The notes under the pieces were generated by a model that saw nothing but the letters and a program-made list of their open reading frames with translations, was not told the DNA's origin and did not search any database. From Inquilinus limosus (GTDB lineage: Bacteria; Pseudomonadota; Alphaproteobacteria; DSM-16000; Inquilinaceae), in contig NZ_NHON01000008.1 of NCBI RefSeq assembly GCF_002195995.1, positions 1 to 64,000 on the forward strand: a stretch of DNA of 64,000 nt. Direction: 5' to 3'. Below are positions 26,572 to 34,748 of the stretch, piece by piece. Numbering within the stretch: the stretch's first letter is position 1; each line of letters begins with the position of its first letter. Both the position numbers and the translations under genes were made by a program.

Positions 26572-27512
26572 GCGAGGTGCTCGACATCCTCCTGGCCGCC
26601 AGCTTCTGGGCGGCGGCGCTGCGCATCGCCACGCCGCTGGTCTTCGGCACGCTGGGCGAGCTCATCTGCGAGCGCGCCGGAGTGCTGAATCTCGGCATCG
26701 AGGGCATCTTCACCGCCGGCGCCATGGCCGGCTGGATGTGGGTGTACCAGGGCGGCGACCTGTGGACCGGCGTGGTCTTCGCCGCCGGGGTGGGGGCCGC
26801 CTTCGGCCTGCTGCACGCGCTTCTCACCGTGCCGCTCGGCCTGTCGCAGCACGTCACCGGCATCGGCGTCACGCTGCTGGCCACCAGCCTGTCCTACTTC
26901 ACCTACCGCATGGTGCTGCCGAACGCCTCGACTCCGCCGCGGATCGAGCCGTTCCAGCCGGTGGCGCTGCCCGGCCTGTCGGACCTGCCCTGGATCGGCC
27001 CGGTGCTGTTCCAGCAGACGCCGCTGACCTATCTGGCGCTGGCCGCCGTCGCCGTCACCGCCTGGGTGTTGTACCGCACGCCGCTCGGTCTGGCCCTGCG
27101 CGCGGTCGGCGAGAACTCGGCGGCGGCGGAGGCGCAAGGGCTCGACGTCGTCGCCATCCGCCTCGGCGCGGTGATGGCCGGGTCGGCGCTGATGGCGGTG
27201 GGCGGCGCCTTCCTGACCATGTCGGCCTTCAACGCCTTCTTCTTCGAGATGGTGGCCGGCCGCGGCTGGGTGTGCGTCGCCCTGGTGGTCTTCGCCTCCT
27301 GGCGGCCGGGCAAGGCGCTGCTCGGCGCCCTGCTGTTCGGCGCCTTCGACGCCTTCCAGGTGCGGCTGCAGCAGCTCGCCGGCGGGGCGGTGCCCTACCA
27401 GATCTTCCTGATGCTGCCCTACCTGCTCAGCGTCCTCGCCCTGATCGCCATGTCGCGCCGCGCCGCGGTGCCGAAGGCGCTGATGGTGCCTTATCGGAAG
27501 GGGGAGCGTTAG
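26568..27512 (+). CDS. ABC transporter permease, BMP/nucleoside type (second subunit)
   Basis: A 314-residue inner-membrane protein with ~8 helices. ATPLVFGTLGELICERAGVL and NLGIEGIF are the hallmark of the second permease (YufQ/NupQ-like) of BMP-type importers, and RAVGENSAAAEAQGLDV is the cytoplasmic coupling region. The ATG overlaps the stop of the first permease. With the binding protein and ATPase this completes an importer, most likely for nucleosides or related purines/pyrimidines. The substrate is inference from the family. Confidence 0.92.
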   Translation: MSEVLDILLAASFWAAALRIATPLVFGTLGELICERAGVLNLGIEGIFTAGAMAGWMWVYQGGDLWTGVVFAAGVGAAFGLLHALLTVPLGLSQHVTGIGVTLLATSLSYFTYRMVLPNASTPPRIEPFQPVALPGLSDLPWIGPVLFQQTPLTYLALAAVAVTAWVLYRTPLGLALRAVGENSAAAEAQGLDVVAIRLGAVMAGSALMAVGGAFLTMSAFNAFFFEMVAGRGWVCVALVVFASWRPGKALLGALLFGAFDAFQVRLQQLAGGAVPYQIFLMLPYLLSVLALIAMSRRAAVPKALMVPYRKGER

Positions 27513-27577
27513 ACTATGGTTCCCGCCCGTGCTAGGGAGGGACAGTTGCGAGCCGGTCGCAAGGCGGGAGTATGGGA

Positions 27578-28279
27578 ATGAGCGAAGCGCTGCGCCTCTA
27601 TGTCGGTTACGATTCACGCGAGGACATCGCGTGGCAGGTCTGCCGTCATTCGGTGCTGCAGCACGCGTCGAAGCCGGTGGAGGTCTCGGCCCTGAAGCTG
27701 CCGGAGCTGCGGGCCCAGGGCATCTACACCCGCCCGGTCGACACGCTGGGCTCGACCGAGTTCACCTTCAGCCGCTTCCTGGTGCCGGCCCTGGCCGGGT
27801 ACCGGGGCTGGGCGGTGTTCTGCGACTGCGACTTCCTGTGGTTCGGCGACATCGCCGACCTCTTCGCCCAGGCCCAGGACCGCTATGCGGTGATGGTCGT
27901 GCAGCACGACTATCAGCCAAAGGAGGCGGTGAAGATGGACGGCAAGCCGCAGGCGGCCTATCCGCGCAAGAACTGGTCCAGCCTGATGCTGTTCAACTGC
28001 GGCCACCCGGCGAACGCCGGGCTGACGCCGGAGGTGGTGAACCGCGAGACCGGCGCCTTCCTGCACCGCTTCCAGTGGCTGGCCGACGAGCAGATCGGCT
28101 CGCTGGACACCGGCTGGAACTGGCTCGAGGGCTGGTACCCGAAGCCGGCGAAGGGCACGCCGCAGGCGGTGCACTACACCCGCGGTGGCCCCTGGTTCGA
28201 GAACTACCAGGATGTCGACTACGCCCAGGAATGGCGTGACGCCGCGGCCGAGGTGCAGCGGCTGGGGATCCACGCCTGA
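27578..28279 (+). CDS. Glycosyltransferase-like protein (GT8-like fold)
   Basis: A 233-residue cytoplasmic protein beginning LRLYVGYDSREDIAWQVC, a pattern of small GT-A-type glycosyltransferases. AVFCDCDFLWFGDI contains the DxD metal/sugar-nucleotide motif (DCD). Further conserved features are NWSSLMLFNCGHPAN and a late His in AVHYTRGGPWF. The gggag site is seven bases from ATG 27578, better than for ATG 27572. It stands 65 bp after the transporter operon and may be co-transcribed, but no functional link is evident. Donor and acceptor are unknown. Confidence 0.8.
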   Translation: MSEALRLYVGYDSREDIAWQVCRHSVLQHASKPVEVSALKLPELRAQGIYTRPVDTLGSTEFTFSRFLVPALAGYRGWAVFCDCDFLWFGDIADLFAQAQDRYAVMVVQHDYQPKEAVKMDGKPQAAYPRKNWSSLMLFNCGHPANAGLTPEVVNRETGAFLHRFQWLADEQIGSLDTGWNWLEGWYPKPAKGTPQAVHYTRGGPWFENYQDVDYAQEWRDAAAEVQRLGIHA

Positions 28280-28303
28280 AGTCCGGTTTGCCCGTTTCCT
28301 GAC

Positions 28304-28391
28304 CCGTCATTGCGAGCCGAAGGCGAAGCAATCCGGGCCGGCGCGCGCCGGCCCCTGGATCGCCACGTCGCTTCGCTCCTCGCGATGACGG
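28304..28391. repeat. Dispersed palindromic element, CCGTCATTGCGAG family
   Basis: CCGTCATTGCGAG at 28304 faces CTCGCGATGACGG ending at 28391, with GCGAAGCAATCCGGGCC and a GGCCCCTGGATCGCC stretch inside, giving an ~88-bp imperfect palindrome. Related copies lie at 45624-45712 and 49204-49296. It is between two convergent genes, so it could help end both transcripts. Confidence 0.85.
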
Positions 28392-28409
28392 TTCGGGGGA
28401 CGGCAATGG

Positions 28410-30173
28410 TCAGGCAGCCCCATCGACCACGCTCCGCCACCCCTCGGTGATCGGCAGCAGCAGGGATGCGGCCTGGGGCAGGAACTGGTCGGCGAAGAAG
28501 CGGGCATGGGCCAGCTTGGTCGCGGCCAGCGCCGGGTCGTCATCCTCGACCGCCGCGGCCAGCGCCGCCCGGGCCATCAGCCAGCCGCCGGCCACCAAGC
28601 CAAACATGCGCAGATAGTGCACCGCGCTGGCGGCGACGGCGGCGGGGGTGCCGGGCGCGGTCTCCACCACCCAGTCGGTCGCCGCCATCAGCGCCGCCAG
28701 GCTCTCCACCAGACGCTCGCGGATCGAGGCCGCGGCCGGATGGGCGGCCAGCTCCGCCTGGGTCCGCGCCATCTCCTCGAACAGCTGGCGGGCGGCGACG
28801 CCGCCGTCGCGCGCCACCTTGCGGAAGACCAGGTCGTTGGCCTGGATGCCGTTGGTGCCCTCGTAGATCGGGGTGATCCGGGCGTCGCGCAGGAACTGGG
28901 CGGCGCCGGTCTCCTCGATATAGCCCATGCCGCCATGCACCTGGATGCCGGTCGAGGCGACCTCGCAGCCGACATCCGTGCTCCAGCCCTTCACCACCGG
29001 GGTCAGCAGGTCGACCCGGGCCTGGGCATGGGCGCGCTCGATCGGGTCGGGATGGCCGCGGGCCAGGTCCAGCGCGGCGCCGGCGCTGTAGGTCAGGGCC
29101 CGCGCCGCCTCAGTCAGGCAGCGCATCGACAGCAGCATGCGGCGGACATCGGGGTGGGCCGCGATCGGCGTGCCGTTCTCCGCCCCGATCGGCTTGCCCT
29201 GGAGCCGGGTGGCGGCATAGGCCTCGGCCGCCTGGGTGGCGCGCTCGGCCACCGCCACGCCCTGCAGACCGACGGTCAGCCGGGCGTTGTTCATCATTGT
29301 GAACATGTACTCGATGCCGCGGTTCTCCTGGCCGATCAGGAAGCCGGTGGCGCCGCCGGCATCGCCATAGGCCATGACGCAGGTCGGGCTGGCATGGATG
29401 CCCAGCTTGTGCTCCAGGCTGACGCAGCGCAGGTCGTTGCGCTCGCCCGGCTCGCCGTCGGCATCGGGCAGCAGCTTCGGCACCAGGAACAGGCTGATGC
29501 CCTTGATCCCGGCCGGCGCGTCCGGCGTGCGGGCCAGCACGAGATGGACGATGTTCTCGGCCATGTCGTGGTCGCCATAGGTGATGAAGATCTTCTGGCC
29601 GGTGATGCGATAGGTGCCGTCCGGCTGCCGCTCCGCCTTCGTCCGCACCGCACCGACATCGGATCCCGCCTGCGGCTCGGTCAGGTTCATCGTGCCGGTC
29701 CAGACGCCGGAGACCAGCTTGGGCAGGTAGGTCCGCTTCTGCTCGTCCGAGCCATGCGCCTGCAGCGCCTCGACCGCGCCCTGGTTCAAGACCGGGCACA
29801 GGCCGAAGGCCAGGCTGGCCGACTGCCACATCTCCGCTACCGCCATCGCCACCGCCCAGGGCAGGTCCTGGCCGCCCCATTCCGCCTCGAAGGGCAGGGC
29901 GTTCCAGCCGCCGTCGCGGTACCGGGCATAGGCCTCGCGGAAGCCCGGGGCAGTGCGCACCACGCCGTTCTCCAGCCGGGCGCCCTCGCGGTCGCCGACG
30001 GCGTTCAGCGGCGCGATCACCTCGCCGGCCAGCCTGCCCGCCTCCTCCAGCACCGCCTCGACCAGCTCCGGCGTCGTCTCACTTTTGCCGGGCAAGGCGG
30101 CGATGCGGTCGAGCCCGACCAGATGCCGCAGCACGAAGCGCATGTCGGAGATCGGCGCGGCATAGGCGGTCAT
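28410..30173 (-). CDS. Acyl-CoA dehydrogenase (large, DmdC/FadE-like)
   Basis: A 587-residue FAD enzyme, longer than the ~390-residue type because of extra N- and C-terminal parts, as in the DmdC-like and AidB-side branch. NLTEPQAGSDVGAVRTKAE and KIFITYGDHDMAENIVHLVL are the FAD/substrate region, and ITPIYEGTNGIQANDLVFRK holds the probable catalytic Glu. A C-terminal dimerisation extension (from ~residue 470) follows. It oxidises acyl-CoA or 3-methylmercaptopropionyl-CoA-like substrates; specificity cannot be told. Its ATG overlaps the stop of the upstream hydrolase gene (ATGA), so they form an operon. Confidence 0.92.
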   Translation of the reverse strand: MTAYAAPISDMRFVLRHLVGLDRIAALPGKSETTPELVEAVLEEAGRLAGEVIAPLNAVGDREGARLENGVVRTAPGFREAYARYRDGGWNALPFEAEWGGQDLPWAVAMAVAEMWQSASLAFGLCPVLNQGAVEALQAHGSDEQKRTYLPKLVSGVWTGTMNLTEPQAGSDVGAVRTKAERQPDGTYRITGQKIFITYGDHDMAENIVHLVLARTPDAPAGIKGISLFLVPKLLPDADGEPGERNDLRCVSLEHKLGIHASPTCVMAYGDAGGATGFLIGQENRGIEYMFTMMNNARLTVGLQGVAVAERATQAAEAYAATRLQGKPIGAENGTPIAAHPDVRRMLLSMRCLTEAARALTYSAGAALDLARGHPDPIERAHAQARVDLLTPVVKGWSTDVGCEVASTGIQVHGGMGYIEETGAAQFLRDARITPIYEGTNGIQANDLVFRKVARDGGVAARQLFEEMARTQAELAAHPAAASIRERLVESLAALMAATDWVVETAPGTPAAVAASAVHYLRMFGLVAGGWLMARAALAAAVEDDDPALAATKLAHARFFADQFLPQAASLLLPITEGWRSVVDGAA

Positions 30174-31087
30174 CGGACGACTCCCTCGCTCCCCGCTGGT
30201 GCGGGGTTTCCCTTTACGTAAAGGGGAGATTTCACTGAACCGACGCCCAAATCAAGCCCCAGCCGCTTGTCGAGGAAGCTCAGGGCGCGGAGCTCGGCAT
30301 CGTCCACCGGGGTCCAGCTCGGGCTCAGCACCGGCGGGGTGGCGATCGCCTGGGCCCGGTCCAGCATCGCCGTGGTCGGGGCGGTGAAGTCGAAATTGTG
30401 CTGCATGCCGGGATAGACGATCAGGCTGACCGCGGCGCCTTTCGACAGCCAGGCGTCGAACAGCGTGTCGCAGGCCGCGGCCGGGGTGACCGAGTCGGCC
30501 GCGCCCATCAGCACCAAGAGCGGCGTGTCGCCGACCGGCTGGGTGTTGGTCATGTACTGGTCGCAGCGGGGGTAGAGGGCGACGGCCGCGGCGAAATGCG
30601 GGGCGGTCTTGGCGATCAGCGCCGTCCGCATCGTCGCCGTCGTGGCGACCGCGGTGGTGCCGCCCTGCGACCAGCCCAGCACGGCGATCTGCTTGGGATT
30701 GATTTCCTTGCGGGTTTGCAGGTATTCGAGGGCCCCGACCGCGTCCTTCACGCGCAGCTCGACCGGGATCGTCGACAGGCCGACCGAGACGATCTCGCGA
30801 TAGCCGCGCGGGGTGTAGCTGTCGACCAGGAACATGGCGTAGCCGCTGGCGGTCAGCCGGGTGGCCCAGCGGTCATGCGCCGGGGCGTAGCCGCCGGACC
30901 CGTGCAGCCCGACCACGGCCGGGAAAGGGCCCGCGCCCTTGGGCAGGAACAGGCGTCCGGTGATCACCTCGCCGGACAGGCTCTTGAACGTCACCGCCTC
31001 GGCCGGGGCCATGCCCTGGGCCCGGGCAGGCCGGTGCAGAATCGGCGCAGCAGCCAGCAGCAGGAGGACGATGCACAGGCGAAACAT
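30170..31087 (-). CDS. Exported dienelactone-hydrolase-like alpha/beta hydrolase
   Basis: A 305-residue protein with a signal peptide (MFRLCIVLLLLAAAPIL...ARAQG). The alpha/beta-hydrolase fold has the oxyanion region VVGLHGSGGY and nucleophile Ser in VLGWSQGGT. An acid in LVLMGAADSVTP and His in YPGMQHNFDF complete the triad. This is the dienelactone hydrolase family with a periplasmic location. The last ~25 residues (SVKSPLYVKGNPAPAGSEG...) are encoded by palindromic DNA and look like a repeat-derived extension. It is coupled to the acyl-CoA dehydrogenase downstream. Confidence 0.85.
   Translation of the reverse strand: MFRLCIVLLLLAAAPILHRPARAQGMAPAEAVTFKSLSGEVITGRLFLPKGAGPFPAVVGLHGSGGYAPAHDRWATRLTASGYAMFLVDSYTPRGYREIVSVGLSTIPVELRVKDAVGALEYLQTRKEINPKQIAVLGWSQGGTTAVATTATMRTALIAKTAPHFAAAVALYPRCDQYMTNTQPVGDTPLLVLMGAADSVTPAAACDTLFDAWLSKGAAVSLIVYPGMQHNFDFTAPTTAMLDRAQAIATPPVLSPSWTPVDDAELRALSFLDKRLGLDLGVGSVKSPLYVKGNPAPAGSEGVVR
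30191..30226. repeat. Paired palindromes at the hydrolase 3' end
   Basis: A CCCCGC/GCGGGG hairpin (30191-30196, 30201-30206) stands next to a perfect 16-bp palindrome CCCTTTACGTAAAGGG (30210-30225). Both are inside the last codons of the leftward hydrolase gene. They resemble the other palindromic elements of the window in style but are a different sequence. Confidence 0.7.
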
Positions 31088-31219
31088 GCTCAATCCGCTT
31101 CTCCGTGCGCCCCACCGGACGGCAGTCTTCCACGACTCGGTTTTCCAGGGAACCTCGTCCTGTATGAAGCGTTCCCCAGATGCATCGCCTCGTCGCGCCG
31201 ATGCAGCCGGAGTGAGGAA

Positions 31220-32437
31220 ATGACCGCACAGAAGCCGGCACGGGACGTTCGGATCGATTTCTTTCGTGGTCTCGCGCTGATCATCATCTTTATAAACCAT
31301 ACGCCCGGGAACATTGCAGGAATGTTCACGCCGCGGATGTATGGGCTGAGCGATGCGGCGGAGATCTTCATCTTCCTGGCCGGGCTGTCCTCGGCCATGG
31401 CGTTCGGTCGCAGCTTCGACAGGGCCGGGTTCCTGGCGGGCCTGGGCCGGGTGGCGCAGCGCGTCTGGCAGCTGTACCGCGCCCATATCGGCCTGTTCAT
31501 CGTGATCTGCGGCGTCATCGTCATGGCGAACCGGATGTTCGCCGAGCCGAACTACATCTCGCGCCTGGGCATCGACCGGTTCTTCCAGGACCCGGGCGGG
31601 TCGCTGGTGGCGCTGCTGTCGCTGCACTATGTGCCGAACTACTTCGACATCCTGCCGCTGTACATGCTGCTGCTGGCGGCGATCCCGGTCCTGGTGCTGC
31701 TGGCGCGGATCTCGCCGGCCCTGGTCGTCGCCGCCTCGGCGGTGCTGTATGTCGGCGCCATCGCCGGCGACTGGAACCTGGTGGCCGACAGCACGACCGG
31801 CCGCGGCTGGTTCTTCAACCCCTTCGCCTGGCAGGTGCTGTTCGTCGCCGGCTACGGCTACGGCGCCGGCTGGTTCGAGGTGCCGCAGGCGACGCGCGGC
31901 CGGATCACCGCGGCGCTGATCTACCTGGTGTTCTGCGCGGCGCTGGCGCTGTCGCTGGTGCGGCTCGACGGCGGCCTGTTCGCCGGCATGCGCGACATCC
32001 TGGAGCCGCTGGCGCGCAAGACCGACAACGGCCCGCTGCGCCTGCTGCACTTCTTCGCCCTGGCCTATGTGGTGGTGTCGCTCCTGCGCGCCGCGCCGGG
32101 CCTGATCACCCCGCAGCGGGCGGAGCCGGTGGCGATCATGGGCCGGCACTCGCTGTCGGTGTTTCTGCTGGGCATGACGCTGTCCTTCATCGGCGGCATC
32201 GTGCTGGACCAGAGCGGCGCCGGGCTGCTGCCGCATCTGGCGGTCAATCTCGGCGGCATCGCGCTGCTGTGGATCTGGGCCCGCGGCGCCGCCTGGTTCA
32301 ACGGCCAGCCCTGGAAGCCGGTCCGCGGCCGGCCGGCTGCGCCGGTCCCGGCCTTCCGCATCCGCCCGGCCCGGACTGCGCCGATGCCGGCCCCGGCCAT
32401 GGCCCGGCTGCGCCTGGCCCCGCGCCGGGCGCTGTAG
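31220..32437 (+). CDS. opgC: OpgC-family membrane protein
   Basis: A 405-residue inner-membrane protein with about ten hydrophobic helices. It starts with the acyltransferase-like RDVRIDFFRGLALIIIFINH, followed by GLSDAAEIFIFLAGLSSAM, both typical of OpgC proteins, which succinylate or otherwise modify osmoregulated periplasmic glucans. The C-terminal ~45 residues are Arg/Pro/Ala-rich and cytoplasmic. ATG 31220 follows a gtgagga site. There are no opgG/H genes here, as is common for stand-alone OpgC homologues. Confidence 0.88.
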   Translation: MTAQKPARDVRIDFFRGLALIIIFINHTPGNIAGMFTPRMYGLSDAAEIFIFLAGLSSAMAFGRSFDRAGFLAGLGRVAQRVWQLYRAHIGLFIVICGVIVMANRMFAEPNYISRLGIDRFFQDPGGSLVALLSLHYVPNYFDILPLYMLLLAAIPVLVLLARISPALVVAASAVLYVGAIAGDWNLVADSTTGRGWFFNPFAWQVLFVAGYGYGAGWFEVPQATRGRITAALIYLVFCAALALSLVRLDGGLFAGMRDILEPLARKTDNGPLRLLHFFALAYVVVSLLRAAPGLITPQRAEPVAIMGRHSLSVFLLGMTLSFIGGIVLDQSGAGLLPHLAVNLGGIALLWIWARGAAWFNGQPWKPVRGRPAAPVPAFRIRPARTAPMPAPAMARLRLAPRRAL

Positions 32438-32454
32438 CCAGGTCACCACGAACC

Positions 32455-32492
32455 AAACGGCCGGTGTGCCCGGGGACGCACCGGCCGTTTTC
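32455..32492. terminator. Bidirectional terminator between opgC and the reductase gene
   Basis: AAACGGCCGGTG (32455-32466) and CACCGGCCGTTT (32479-32490) form a 12-bp perfect stem flanked by A on the left and T on the right. It can therefore serve both convergent transcripts. Confidence 0.85.
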
Positions 32493-32502
32493 ATGTCCGG
32501 GC

Positions 32503-33891
32503 CTATCGCGCCGGGACGTTGCCGAACAGCGGCCCCAGCCCCTCGGCGAAGGTCAGGTGGGCGATCACGGCGTCGCGCAGCTTCGGGAACGGCAGGCCCG
32601 CCAGCATCGCCGTCTGCACCGCGGCCATCACCTCTCCGGCCTCGGCGCCGATCATGGTGAAGCCCAGGATGCGGTCGTCGTCGCCGACCAGCGCCTTCAG
32701 GAAGCCCTGGGTCTCGTCGGTCGCCTCGGTGCGCAGCACCGCGGCCATCGGCAGCCGCGCCACCCGGGCCGAAACGCCCTGGCGCTTCGCCTCGCCTTCG
32801 CTCAGGCCCACCCGGGCCAGCGGCGGATCGGTGAACACGACATAGGGGATCAGCCGGTCCGTCGTGCTGCGGTTCCCGCCGGCCAGATTGTCGCGGATGA
32901 TCCGGAAGTCGTCGACCGAGACATGGGTGAATTGCGGGCTGCCGGCGCCTTCGCCCAGCGCCCAGACCCCCGGCGCCGTGGTCTCCAGCCGGTCGTTGAC
33001 GCGGATGAAGCCGCGGGCGTCCAGCTCCACCCCCGCCAGCTCCAGCCCGATGCCGGCGGTGTTGGGGACGCGCCCGGTCGCGATCAGCAGGTCGCTGCCG
33101 TCGATGCGCTGCTCGCCCGAGGCGGTGCGCAGGGTGACGCCGACCTCCTGCCCGGACCAGCCCTGCACCGCGATCGGCTGGGCCCCCAGCAGGACGCGGA
33201 TGCCCTCGCTTTCCAGGATCCGCTGCATCTCGGCCGAGACGTCCGGGTCCTCGCGTCCCAGCAGCTGCGGCCCGGGCTCGATCACCGTGACCCGGCTGCC
33301 GAAGCGGCGATAGGCCTGGGCCATCTCGACGCCGACATAGCCGCCGCCCAGCACGATCAGATGCGCCGGCAGCGTGTCCAGCTCCAGCACCTCGATATGC
33401 GTCATCGGCCGGGCTTCGGCGAGGCCTGGGACATCTGGGATCGCCGCGTGCGACCCGACATTGACGAAGACCTGGCCGCCGGCCAGCAGCCGGGTGCCGC
33501 CGTCGTTCAGCGCCACCTCGATCGTCTTCGGTGCGGTGAAGCGGCCGCTGCCCATGATCAGCTCGGCGCCGCTGTCGCGATAGGCCTTCAGGTGGAACGC
33601 GGCCTCGCGCTCGACCATCTCGCGCTTGCGCTGGCGCACCTTGGCCATGTCGACCGTGACCGGCCCGGTCACCGTGCCGAAGCGGCCGGCCGCGCCGGCC
33701 AGATGCGCCACCCTGGCGCTCCACAGCTCGTTCTTGCTCGGCAGGCAGGCGACGGCGGGGCAGGAGCCGCCGACCCAGCGGCGCTCCACCACCGCGACAC
33801 GCCGGCCCGCCCGGGCCAGGTGCCAAGCCAGCAGCTTGCCGCCCTGGCCGCTGCCCAGGATCAGGGCGTCGAAGGACTCGGGTTGGGACAT
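32503..33891 (-). CDS. Pyridine nucleotide-disulfide oxidoreductase (dihydrolipoamide/mercuric reductase-like)
   Basis: A 462-residue FAD flavoenzyme. The N-terminal dinucleotide loop ALILGSGQGGKLLA is followed by the redox-active CxxxxC at Cys44/Cys49 in GGSCPAVACLPSK. The second Rossmann motif is VLGGGYVGVEMAQA, FAD binding is at GVWALGEGAGSP, and the C-terminal partner His-Glu is in AHLTFAEGL. The CPAVAC sequence differs from the usual CVNVGC of lipoamide and mercury reductases, so the substrate may differ. It lies 29 bp downstream of the peroxiredoxin-like gene in one operon, and may recycle it (inference). Confidence 0.9.
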   Translation of the reverse strand: MSQPESFDALILGSGQGGKLLAWHLARAGRRVAVVERRWVGGSCPAVACLPSKNELWSARVAHLAGAAGRFGTVTGPVTVDMAKVRQRKREMVEREAAFHLKAYRDSGAELIMGSGRFTAPKTIEVALNDGGTRLLAGGQVFVNVGSHAAIPDVPGLAEARPMTHIEVLELDTLPAHLIVLGGGYVGVEMAQAYRRFGSRVTVIEPGPQLLGREDPDVSAEMQRILESEGIRVLLGAQPIAVQGWSGQEVGVTLRTASGEQRIDGSDLLIATGRVPNTAGIGLELAGVELDARGFIRVNDRLETTAPGVWALGEGAGSPQFTHVSVDDFRIIRDNLAGGNRSTTDRLIPYVVFTDPPLARVGLSEGEAKRQGVSARVARLPMAAVLRTEATDETQGFLKALVGDDDRILGFTMIGAEAGEVMAAVQTAMLAGLPFPKLRDAVIAHLTFAEGLGPLFGNVPAR

Positions 33892-33920
33892 GATCGTCTC
33901 CGTCTCCAGGGGCCGGCCGC

Positions 33921-34598
33921 TCAGGCGGCGCTGCGGGCGGCGGCCTGTCGAAGGGCCGGCAGCAGCGCCTCCGGCTCGGGCCGGCGGGTGTAGTCGGGGT
34001 TGACGTCGGCATAGAGGATGGTGCCGTCCTGGCCGATCAGGTAGCGGCCCGGCATCGGCAGGGTCCAGCCCGGGTCGTCGTTGAAGCTCGGCAGGTCGTT
34101 CTTCAGGCTCCTGTACAGCTCGACCAGATAGTCCGGCAGCCGGAAGCGCAGGCCGAAGGCGGCCGCGACCTCGCCCTTCGCGTCGGACAGGATCGGGAAG
34201 GCCAGCCCGTTCTGGCGCACCGATTTGCGGCTGTTCGGCGCGGTCTGCGGCGAGATCGCGATCAGCGCCGCGCCCAGCCGCTCGAACTCCGGCCGCGCCG
34301 CCTCCAGCGCCTGCAGCTCCATGTTGCAATAGGGGCACCAGACGCCGCGGTAGAAGCTGATGATCAGCGGGCCCCGGGCCAGCAGCGCCGCCGAGTTCAC
34401 CACGCTGCCGTCGGGGTCCTTCAGCGCGAAGGACGGCGCCTTGTCGCCGGCCTTCAGGGCGCGGTCGGCGGCACCGGAGGCGACCAGCTCCGCCGTGGCT
34501 CGGTGCATGGTCTCGATCACCGACGGGGGCACGTTGTAGGGCGGCCTGCCGGCCTCGAAATCCGCCTTGAACGCGTCGAGCTTGGCTTGCAGGGACAT
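33921..34598 (-). CDS. AhpC/TSA-type peroxiredoxin-like protein
   Basis: A 225-residue thioredoxin-fold protein: GDKAPSFALKDPDGSVV, then FYRGVWCPYCNMEL with Cys88 and Cys91 (a CxxC, unusual for peroxiredoxins, which normally have one Cys here), and AISPQTAPNSRKSVRQNGL. It has an N-terminal helical extension of ~45 residues and ends in PGRYLIGQDGTILYADVNPDYT. It probably reduces peroxides or disulfides in the cytoplasm. It is first in an operon with the flavin disulfide reductase, divergent from a LysR regulator with a strong palindrome in the shared 150-bp spacer. Confidence 0.88.
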   Translation of the reverse strand: MSLQAKLDAFKADFEAGRPPYNVPPSVIETMHRATAELVASGAADRALKAGDKAPSFALKDPDGSVVNSAALLARGPLIISFYRGVWCPYCNMELQALEAARPEFERLGAALIAISPQTAPNSRKSVRQNGLAFPILSDAKGEVAAAFGLRFRLPDYLVELYRSLKNDLPSFNDDPGWTLPMPGRYLIGQDGTILYADVNPDYTRRPEPEALLPALRQAAARSAA

Positions 34599-34712
34599 CG
34601 CGTCCTCCTGGGGGGAAGGTCCGCACCGCGGGGTGACGGGGCGGTGGATGGATGGGATGCCCGAAGATCATCTATTCCCGGCTGCTGGAGGTAGCTGCAT
34701 GGTCGCGATATG

Positions 34713-34735
34713 ATTCATTCCATCCTGGAATGAAT
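34713..34735. promoter_or_regulatory. Palindromic LysR-type operator
   Basis: Perfect 10-bp arms, ATTCATTCCA (34713-34722) and TGGAATGAAT (34726-34735), with a three-base centre. It lies 13 bp upstream of the LysR ATG and 115 bp upstream of the divergent peroxiredoxin gene. This matches the autoregulatory site of LysR-type regulators. Confidence 0.75.
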
Positions 34736-34748
34736 GCCGGAGCCGAAC

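Noticed and set aside
31088-34012. Long leftward frame extending upstream of the exported hydrolase
   Set aside because: The hydrolase has its own signal peptide at ATG 31087. The extension runs antisense to opgC and out of frame through the reductase gene.
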